From Phycisphaerales bacterium (GTDB taxonomy: Bacteria; Planctomycetota; Phycisphaerae; Phycisphaerales; SM1A02), in NCBI GenBank assembly GCA_029243925.1, contig JAQWRC010000149.1, positions 1-8,517 of the forward strand: a stretch of 8,517 nucleotides of DNA. The letters run 5' to 3'. A program made the position numbers and the translations under genes. Numbering within the stretch: position 1 is the first letter of the stretch; the number at the start of each line of letters is the position of its first letter. Below, in pieces: positions 1 to 3,895 of the stretch. Under the pieces are notes generated by a model, which ran no database searches, was not told the origin of the DNA, and saw only the letters and a program-made list of their open reading frames with translations.

Positions 1-61
1 GTGTGTCCGCAAGCTCATCGAGGCTGCGCCAGTACGTCCGACCTGTGTCGCGATGGTTCAT
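1..61 (-). CDS. actB: N-terminal start of ActB, molybdopterin/iron-sulfur subunit of Alternative Complex III (partial)
   Basis: Only the first 20 codons are present; the gene runs off the left edge. Reading the minus strand from the ATG at 61-59 gives MNHRDTGRTYWRSLDELADT. The TYWRSLDELAD stretch is the hallmark of the extended Tat leader found at the start of MoCo/4Fe-4S subunits of Alternative Complex III, especially in Planctomycetota. The twin-arginine part itself would lie beyond the window. The ATG overlaps the TGA of actA (58-60) in an ATGA arrangement, so translation is probably coupled. In characterised ACIII, ActB is a large periplasm-facing subunit that carries iron-sulfur clusters and a degenerate molybdopterin-oxidoreductase fold. 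The assignment rests on this short motif plus the position directly after a clear actA, and the product beyond residue 20 is inferred. Confidence 0.75.
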   Translation of the reverse strand, partial: MNHRDTGRTYWRSLDELADT

Positions 62-723
62 CGATGGCATGTCGAACAATCCTGCGAAGGTTGGAGGCGA
101 TGATCGGCGAGCCACAGTGCACCTTCAGCACGCCGCTCGGCATCACTCATTTCCCAACCCCATTCCAACTGCGTTACCAGGTCGGGGTTGCGCACATGCA
201 ATCCGGGATCGCGATGGCATTCAAGGCACCATCCCATGCTCAGTCGCTCGTGCTGATACACCGTCTCCATCGTATCGATGCGACCGTGGCAGCTGACACA
301 ACTGACGCCTCGTGCGACGTGTGCCGAATGATCGAAGTACGCGTAATCAGGAGTGTCATGCACCTTGATCCATGGCACAGGCATTCCGGTTTCATAACTT
401 TCGTGCAGCGGCGCAATGTGCACGCTCTCAGGATGAATCTGCGTGTGACAGTTCATGCATGTCTGCGTGGGAGGAATCGCCGCTGAAGCGGCGTACTCAA
501 CCGTGTTGTGGCAGTACCGACAATCGATGCCCAACTCACCCGCATGCACGCGGTGGCTGAACGGCACCGGCTGTGTTGGCATGTACCCGACATCCGTTGT
601 CCTGGGACTGAATCCCCACGCAACCATGAAGGCAACGTACAGCGGCGCAGTGGCACCCACGGTGAGCACCATCGGAAGAATCAAGTTCGTCCATTTCGGG
701 AAGGTGTAGTGGTATCGACCCAT
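58..723 (-). CDS. actA: ActA: membrane-anchored pentaheme cytochrome c of Alternative Complex III
   Basis: This 221-residue protein has five CxxCH heme-binding motifs, at residues 68-72, 89-93, 142-146, 166-170 and 216-220, the last ending one residue before the C-terminus. A single hydrophobic segment at about residues 14-37, after a short N-terminus with basic residues, would anchor it in the membrane with the hemes outside. One N-terminal anchor, five hemes and an immediately following ActB-like start match ActA of ACIII, the quinol:electron-acceptor oxidoreductase that replaces the bc1 complex in many bacteria. Several extra histidines (57, 60, 132, 135) sit where distal heme ligands are usual. 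ATG 723 is chosen because the hydrophobic segment follows at normal spacing; no good Shine-Dalgarno precedes it. A CRP/FNR-type palindrome lies 32-51 bp upstream. A tetraheme/pentaheme NrfH- or c3-like protein is less likely, given the ActB neighbour. Confidence 0.9.
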   Translation of the reverse strand: MGRYHYTFPKWTNLILPMVLTVGATAPLYVAFMVAWGFSPRTTDVGYMPTQPVPFSHRVHAGELGIDCRYCHNTVEYAASAAIPPTQTCMNCHTQIHPESVHIAPLHESYETGMPVPWIKVHDTPDYAYFDHSAHVARGVSCVSCHGRIDTMETVYQHERLSMGWCLECHRDPGLHVRNPDLVTQLEWGWEMSDAERRAEGALWLADHRLQPSQDCSTCHR

Positions 724-754
724 GAGTCTCTGGCGGCAACGAATTCGAGGAATG

Positions 755-774
755 TTTGTGATTTATTTCACAAA
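755..774. promoter_or_regulatory. CRP/FNR-family type palindromic operator upstream of actA
   Basis: The 20-bp sequence TTTGTGATTTATTTCACAAA is a perfect inverted repeat with 7-bp arms (TTTGTGA and TCACAAA) around a 6-bp AT-rich centre. It contains the exact TGTGA-N6-TCACA pattern known for CRP-type regulators. It lies 32-51 bp upstream of the actA start codon and far from any plus-strand gene, so actA/ACIII is the likely target. Which Crp/Fnr-family protein binds is unknown. If the candidate promoter at 787-815 is real, this site is just downstream of its start point, which would suggest repression. If transcription starts near the actA ATG, the site would sit near -41, an activator position. 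Confidence 0.6.
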
Positions 775-786
775 GTGGAGTTAAAT

Positions 787-815
787 ATCATCTGCTCCTT
801 GGGCCCAAATGTCAA
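787..815 (-). promoter_or_regulatory. candidate sigma70-type promoter for actA
   Basis: On the minus strand there is a perfect -35 hexamer TTGACA (plus-strand 810-815), then a 17-bp spacer, then GATGAT (787-792), a 4-of-6 match to TATAAT. An AT-rich run (TATTTAA, plus-strand 781-787) follows at once. The predicted start point is near 780, giving actA a leader of about 57 nt that includes the 755-774 palindrome. This is a consensus match only; Planctomycetota promoters are poorly defined. Confidence 0.35.
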
Positions 816-854
816 CAAGAACCGGCGTTATGAAGCGCCAGATAAGCCTATGAA

Positions 855-895
855 AATAGTGCATTGTCGCCACTATTGAGACTTAGTCTCAATGC
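855..895. promoter_or_regulatory. Fur-like 7-1-7 palindrome embedded in overlapping inverted repeats
   Basis: The core at 875-893 is ATTGAGACT-T-AGTCTCAAT, a perfect inverted repeat with 9-bp arms and a single-base centre. This matches the 7-1-7 architecture of Fur-family boxes (TGATAAT-N-ATTATCA) and shares the TTGAGA...TCTCAA edges seen in some Fur sites. Two other repeats share its bases: AATAGTG (855-861) with CACTATT (871-877), and GCATTG (861-866) with CAATGC (890-895). They cannot all pair at once. It may be a single operator, a pair of overlapping operators, or alternative RNA hairpins. The target gene is unclear: actA lies about 150 bp to the left, and the small ORF and tatD lie 200-350 bp to the right. 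Confidence 0.4.
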
Positions 896-960
896 TGTAG
901 TCTGCGCGATCCAGATTCATAATCCACGCGTCACCCGCTACGCATTTCAGTCCCCCACAC

Positions 961-987
961 CATGCCAAAGCCATATTTATTGGCATG
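961..987. repeat. inverted repeat, 8-bp arms
   Basis: CATGCCAA (961-968) and TTGGCATG (980-987) are perfect reverse complements separated by 11 AT-rich bases. The element lies in the non-coding spacer, 31 bp before a second and stronger hairpin at 1018-1044. No U-rich tract follows on either strand, so it is not a classical intrinsic terminator. It could be an operator or part of a structured RNA. Confidence 0.5.
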
Positions 988-1017
988 TACGGCACACAAA
1001 ATCACTCCAAGCGCCTA

Positions 1018-1044
1018 GTTGAAATGGAGGGGATCCATTTCAAC
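1018..1044. repeat. strong perfect hairpin, 11-bp stem and 5-nt loop
   Basis: GTTGAAATGGA (1018-1028) pairs perfectly with TCCATTTCAAC (1034-1044) around the loop GGGGA. This is the strongest inverted repeat in the 724-1243 spacer. The flanks are not T-rich on either strand, so an intrinsic terminator is doubtful. It sits 64 bp upstream of the small peptide ORF and about 200 bp upstream of tatD, so a role in the 5' leader of that transcript, or as a stand-alone RNA, is possible. Confidence 0.5.
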
Positions 1045-1107
1045 CACTCCAACGAACATAAGGGCAACGCACGCGTGAATGAGAGGCATTGAAACGTAGG
1101 GGAACCA

Positions 1108-1203
1108 ATGACATTCCTTGTCGCCATCCCAATATTGATGACCCTCAGCCTGCCATTGGCTTTGGCCTTCTGCCCCAATGAAAAGGAACCTTGGGAGCTC
1201 TAG
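1108..1203 (+). CDS. candidate small hydrophobic peptide (31 aa), unknown function
   Basis: This ATG-to-TAG reading frame encodes 31 residues: a hydrophobic stretch from MTFLVAIPILM to about LALAF (residues 1-21), then a short polar tail, CPNEKEPWEL. It resembles a single-span membrane micropeptide or a bare signal peptide. A purine-rich AGGGG (1098-1102) lies 5 nt before the ATG, a better ribosome site than most genes here have. An in-frame TGA at 1090-1092 rules out an upstream extension. The stop is followed at once by AGGAGGG (1202-1208), and tatD starts 40 nt downstream, so it could act as a translated leader for tatD or be an independent small protein. I recognise no family. It could also be a chance ORF or the remnant of a decayed secreted-protein gene. 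Confidence 0.35.
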   Translation: MTFLVAIPILMTLSLPLALAFCPNEKEPWEL

Positions 1204-1243
1204 GAGGGCAGGACCAGGTCGCTCTGGATACGATCACCACTCA

Positions 1244-2014
1244 ATGATCGATACCCATTGCCATCTTGTTTCAAGCCAGCTTCGACCACGACTGCAGGAA
1301 GTCCTCACCAATGCGGCTGAAGCCGGTGTTGATCGCATGATCACCGTCGCAACCGGACCCGAAGACACCATTGCAGGATTGGACGTGGCCAAGACATATG
1401 ACCACGTCTGGTGCACCGCAGGCATCCACCCCCACGAAGCAGACGAACCACATGATTTCGGCCCCATGCTCATTGCGGCCGCTGATGATCGGTGCGTCGC
1501 CTGGGGCGAACTCGGGCTTGATTGGTACTACGAAAAACCCAGCCGCCAATCGCAGCAAACCCTTCTGGAAGAACAACTTGGAGCAATCGAGCGCTCCCAG
1601 ATCGAGCTGCCGGTCGTCCTCCACTGCCGCGAGGCAGTGCCGGACTTGCTTGATGTGCTCAACACCTCCAGCCTTGCTCTGGAGCGCTGTGTATTTCATT
1701 GCTACACGGGGGATGCTGAAACCGTCCGGCTCATTCTGGATGCGGGATGCCACGTCAGCTTTACCGGAGTCGTGACGTTTCCAAATGCACCGGAAGTTGC
1801 AGAAGCAGCCAAACTCGTTCCCATCGATCGCTTGATGGTCGAAACCGACGCCCCCTACCTCAGTCCGGTACCGGTCCGAAAGATGCGACCAAACGAACCA
1901 TGCAATGTCGTGCATACCGCACGCTTTCTCGCGGAACTTCGCAGCATCGATCCCGATGAGTTCATACACACCATGGATGCCAATGCGGACACATTCTTTG
2001 GCCTGAAATCCTGA
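1244..2014 (+). CDS. tatD: TatD-family metal-dependent hydrolase (DNase-like)
   Basis: This 256-residue protein has the full TatD metal-site set. It starts with MIDTHCHL (His5 and His7 of the HxH motif), followed by Glu89 in GELGLDWYYE, His127 in VLHCREA, His152 in FHCYTG, and Asp202 in VETDAPYL. The length is normal for the family (about 255-265). The fold is an amidohydrolase-type TIM barrel; characterised members are metal-dependent 3'-5' exonucleases acting on DNA or RNA, and the exact substrate here is not predictable. The frame is open back to ATG 1178, but TatD proteins begin directly at M-(I/L/F)-D-(T/S)-H-x-H, so ATG 1244 is chosen. No Shine-Dalgarno lies at normal distance; a strong AGGAGGG lies 35 nt upstream. 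The stop TGA overlaps the next start by one base. Confidence 0.9.
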   Translation: MIDTHCHLVSSQLRPRLQEVLTNAAEAGVDRMITVATGPEDTIAGLDVAKTYDHVWCTAGIHPHEADEPHDFGPMLIAAADDRCVAWGELGLDWYYEKPSRQSQQTLLEEQLGAIERSQIELPVVLHCREAVPDLLDVLNTSSLALERCVFHCYTGDAETVRLILDAGCHVSFTGVVTFPNAPEVAEAAKLVPIDRLMVETDAPYLSPVPVRKMRPNEPCNVVHTARFLAELRSIDPDEFIHTMDANADTFFGLKS

Positions 2015-2943
2015 TGCTGCGGGTCGTATCACTGCTTCCATCAGCAACGGAACTCCTCTGCGCCATCCCAGGTGGGGCAGAACTGCTTGTCGGCCGATCC
2101 CATGAATGCGACTGGCCTCCATCGATACAGCACCTTCCCGCACTGACTGGCCAACATGGAACTGCGACCTCCAGCGCCGCCATCGATCAGGAAGTCCGAT
2201 CCACGCTCGATTCGAACAACTCGCTCTATACGCTCGACGAAGAAGCACTCGCCGCATTGGAGCCCGATCTCATCCTGACTCAGGATCTGTGTGACGTCTG
2301 CTCCATCGACCTGCACACGGTCCAGCGGGTCGCTTCCACCCTGCCAAGCACACCAGGCGTGTTGAATCTCAACCCCACCAGACTCGAAGATGTCTTTGAT
2401 GACATGCTTCGCATTGGAGAAGCGTGCCAGTTGAGTTCGCCCGCTCGCCACGCGGTCGTCGAACTCCGCGCCCGATGGTGGTCCGCCCGAGATCACGTGA
2501 ACGATCTCGTTACGGGTCCGACCACGGTGCTGCTGGAATGGATGGATCCACTCTTCATCGCCGGCCACTGGACACCCGAACTCATCGAGCAGGCCGGGGG
2601 GCATCATGTTCTGAACACGGCTGGAGCACGATCAAAAGTCATTGAACCGGAGGCGATGGTCGCAGCTGCGCCCGATCGCCTGATCGTGTCACCCTGCGGC
2701 TACGACCTTGCAGCCATCAAACGTGAACAGGACGTCCTGACATCGGCGCCATGGTGGAATGAACTGCCCGCCGTGCAACAGGGACACGTCGCACTCGTCG
2801 ATGGCAGCGCGTGGTTCAACCGCCCTGGGCCGAGACTGGTGGACGCCTTCTGCTGGCTGGTGGCCTGGATCAATGCTCGTCCGGAACTGGCGCCGGAGCA
2901 TCTCCCGGTTCATCTGCTTCAATCTGAGACGGATCAAATGTGA
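2014..2943 (+). CDS. BtuF-like (cobalamin-type) substrate-binding protein without signal peptide
   Basis: This 309-residue protein resembles BtuF/FhuD-type (class III) substrate-binding proteins. It opens with RVVSLLPSATE (residues 3-13), then GRSHECDWP (27-35), LEPDLILTQDLCDVC (82-96, with a Cys93-x-x-Cys96 pair), a long linking-helix region around 122-167, and LEWMDPLFIAGHWTP (174-188) opening the second lobe. True BtuF is periplasmic, but here the fold begins at residue 2 with no signal peptide or lipobox, so the protein is probably cytoplasmic. No permease or ATPase gene is adjacent. This subfamily is commonly annotated as cobalamin-binding protein, but its ligand is unproven. The ATG (2014-2016) overlaps the tatD TGA by one base, implying coupled translation. 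The 3' end overlaps the DUF1573 gene on the other strand by 74 bp. Confidence 0.8.
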   Translation: MLRVVSLLPSATELLCAIPGGAELLVGRSHECDWPPSIQHLPALTGQHGTATSSAAIDQEVRSTLDSNNSLYTLDEEALAALEPDLILTQDLCDVCSIDLHTVQRVASTLPSTPGVLNLNPTRLEDVFDDMLRIGEACQLSSPARHAVVELRARWWSARDHVNDLVTGPTTVLLEWMDPLFIAGHWTPELIEQAGGHHVLNTAGARSKVIEPEAMVAAAPDRLIVSPCGYDLAAIKREQDVLTSAPWWNELPAVQQGHVALVDGSAWFNRPGPRLVDAFCWLVAWINARPELAPEHLPVHLLQSETDQM

Positions 2944-3748
2944 ACTCCGGAGTCCCGGGGATCAGCGGAGGCGCTCCGCCTCGAGTCTCACCAAAACTGC
3001 CGGGCGGATTGATCGGGATAGCTGTCTCCTGACCATCGGGCATGACGGCTCGAACGAATGCATTCAGCGGCGGGTCACCTTCAGTGTGAATGGAAAGTTG
3101 TGCGGTGTATCGATCTGGTGTCCCAAGTCGACGCTTGCCACGCGACTTCAACTCCCAACCGAGAAATTCCACGTTCAATGTTCGAGCTGTTTGAATCACT
3201 GGCGGTGGCGGCGGGGACTCTTCCCACCATTCGACGAACAACCTCGCAATGGCATCGGGATGCGACGGCTTGAGGCGCAGATACTCGGGAACATGCCGCA
3301 GTCCCTTTCGAATACGTCCTTCCGCCGAGAGCCAGAGCACCAATGGGCTGTGCCCTTCAAGCACGACCTTGATGTTCGAGTCGATCTTGTGCGACTCCTT
3401 CACTGTCATCGTGACGGGAAGTTCCATGATTGCGCCCGCGGGGAGATCTGGTTCGCCAGGCCCGGCCCAGGTGCACCCGCAACTTGGCACGGTCTTGATG
3501 ATCTGCAGTGAAGTATCCGTGGTGTTCTTCAACCGGAAGACATGCTCAACCGTGGCGTCCTTACCCTCGATCAACACAATGCCGAAATCATGCGTGCCAG
3601 ATTCGACCGGCTGCAAGGGCGATGCGCCCACCATCTTTACTCCCCACCAGATGCCGAGGCCGGCGATTCCAACCAACAACAGAATGGCCATACCCTGCAT
3701 GGGGCGGATGCGATTTCGCGAGGGGGTTGAATCTGATACTGCGTGCAT
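2870..3748 (-). CDS. membrane-anchored DUF1573-domain protein
   Basis: With the start at ATG 3748 the protein has 292 residues: a short basic N-terminus (RNRIRP at 11-16), one transmembrane segment at about 20-37, then a DUF1573 domain. The domain shows HDFGIV (53-58), EHVFRLKNTTD (68-78) and the characteristic SCGCT motif (89-93). DUF1573 has an immunoglobulin-like (ASPM/SPD-2/Hydin-type) beta fold, is abundant in Planctomycetota and Bacteroidota, and has no settled function. The second half includes a run of five prolines (WEESPPPPPV) and an acidic, proline-rich tail. The frame is open to ATG 3805, but the extra 19 residues look unlike a leader, and starting at 3748 gives the usual short basic segment before the membrane span; ATG 3697 (residue 18) is another option. 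The gene diverges from clpB, and its last 74 bp lie antisense to the BtuF-like gene. Confidence 0.8.
   Translation of the reverse strand: MHAVSDSTPSRNRIRPMQGMAILLLVGIAGLGIWWGVKMVGASPLQPVESGTHDFGIVLIEGKDATVEHVFRLKNTTDTSLQIIKTVPSCGCTWAGPGEPDLPAGAIMELPVTMTVKESHKIDSNIKVVLEGHSPLVLWLSAEGRIRKGLRHVPEYLRLKPSHPDAIARLFVEWWEESPPPPPVIQTARTLNVEFLGWELKSRGKRRLGTPDRYTAQLSIHTEGDPPLNAFVRAVMPDGQETAIPINPPGSFGETRGGAPPLIPGTPEFTFDPSQIEADEPGDAPAPVPDEH
2965..2982 (+). terminator. weak candidate terminator hairpin after the BtuF-like gene
   Basis: GAGGCG (2968-2973) can pair with CGCCTC (2977-2982), or alternatively GCGGAG (2965-2970) with CTCCGC (2974-2979), about 22 nt after the TGA at 2941-2943. The stem is GC-rich but has no following U-run, and it lies inside the DUF1573 coding sequence, so coding constraint could explain it. 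Confidence 0.2.
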
Positions 3749-3769
3749 GCAGGGAATGATAGAAGGGCC

Positions 3770-3784
3770 CTGCCATGCTGGCAG
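3770..3784. promoter_or_regulatory. small palindrome in the DUF1573/clpB divergent spacer
   Basis: CTGCCA-TGC-TGGCAG is a perfect inverted repeat with 6-bp arms and a 3-bp centre. It lies 22-36 bp upstream of the chosen DUF1573 start (3748) and 111 bp before clpB. It could be an operator for either gene. If the longer DUF1573 start at 3805 is used, it falls inside coding sequence. Confidence 0.25.
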
Positions 3785-3842
3785 CCTCGAACGCCCTGAA
3801 AGCATCTTGAGAGCGGTTTTTTACATGGCACGGTCATTGCAA

Positions 3843-3890
3843 CTCCTACTCAGGAGATCACCACCGGTGATTGCCCTGATGAGACTGGAG
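3843..3890 (+). promoter_or_regulatory. clpB leader: two small hairpins and ribosome-binding site
   Basis: Two hairpins lie side by side ahead of clpB: CTCCT-ACTC-AGGAG (3843-3856) and ATCACC-ACC-GGTGAT (3857-3871). A GGAG ribosome site (3887-3890) follows, 5 nt before the ATG at 3896. The first hairpin buries an AGGAG, and its CTCC (3843-3846) could instead pair with the real GGAG. I see no CIRCE element (TTAGCACTC-N9-GAGTGCTAA), no HAIR repeat and no convincing sigma32 promoter. TTGAGA (3807-3812) is a possible -35 but has no good -10. Regulation of clpB is therefore unresolved. Confidence 0.35.
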
Positions 3891-3895
3891 CACCC

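Larger units (their letters stand above)
724..1243. other. 520-bp intergenic spacer between divergent actA and tatD
   Basis: This is the only long stretch without a large gene. It is visibly more AT-rich than the flanking genes in its left part. It contains the CRP/FNR-type palindrome (755-774), the actA promoter candidate (787-815), the Fur-like palindrome cluster (855-895), two hairpins (961-987 and 1018-1044), the 31-codon ORF (1108-1203) and an orphan AGGAGGG (1202-1208). I see no tRNA, transposon end or direct repeat in it. No clear plus-strand promoter for tatD was found. Confidence 0.7.

Noticed and set aside
900..963. tRNA-like fragment (GATTCATAATCC, later CACACCA)
   Set aside because: No acceptor stem, no T-arm GTTCRA and no cloverleaf can be drawn; the resemblance is local.
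1178..1243. N-terminal extension of TatD from ATG 1178
   Set aside because: TatD proteins begin at the M-x-D-T-H-x-H strand; the extra 22 residues are basic and low in hydrophobicity and overlap the small ORF.
1271..2257. 328-codon open frame on the minus strand across tatD and the BtuF-like gene
   Set aside because: It is antisense to two genes with clear family motifs; the translation has no recognisable domain and looks like a codon-bias shadow.
2759..3511. 250-codon plus-strand frame antisense to DUF1573
   Set aside because: It starts inside the BtuF-like gene in another frame and lies opposite a recognised DUF1573 domain; no motif of its own.
3749..3805. N-terminal extension of DUF1573 from ATG 3805
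   Set aside because: The added residues are not signal-like, overlap a palindrome in the divergent spacer, and push the membrane anchor away from the N-terminus.
3806..3856. HspR (HAIR) or sigma32 control site for clpB
   Set aside because: CTTGAG at 3806 has no properly spaced ACTCAAG partner and no CCCCAT-type -10.
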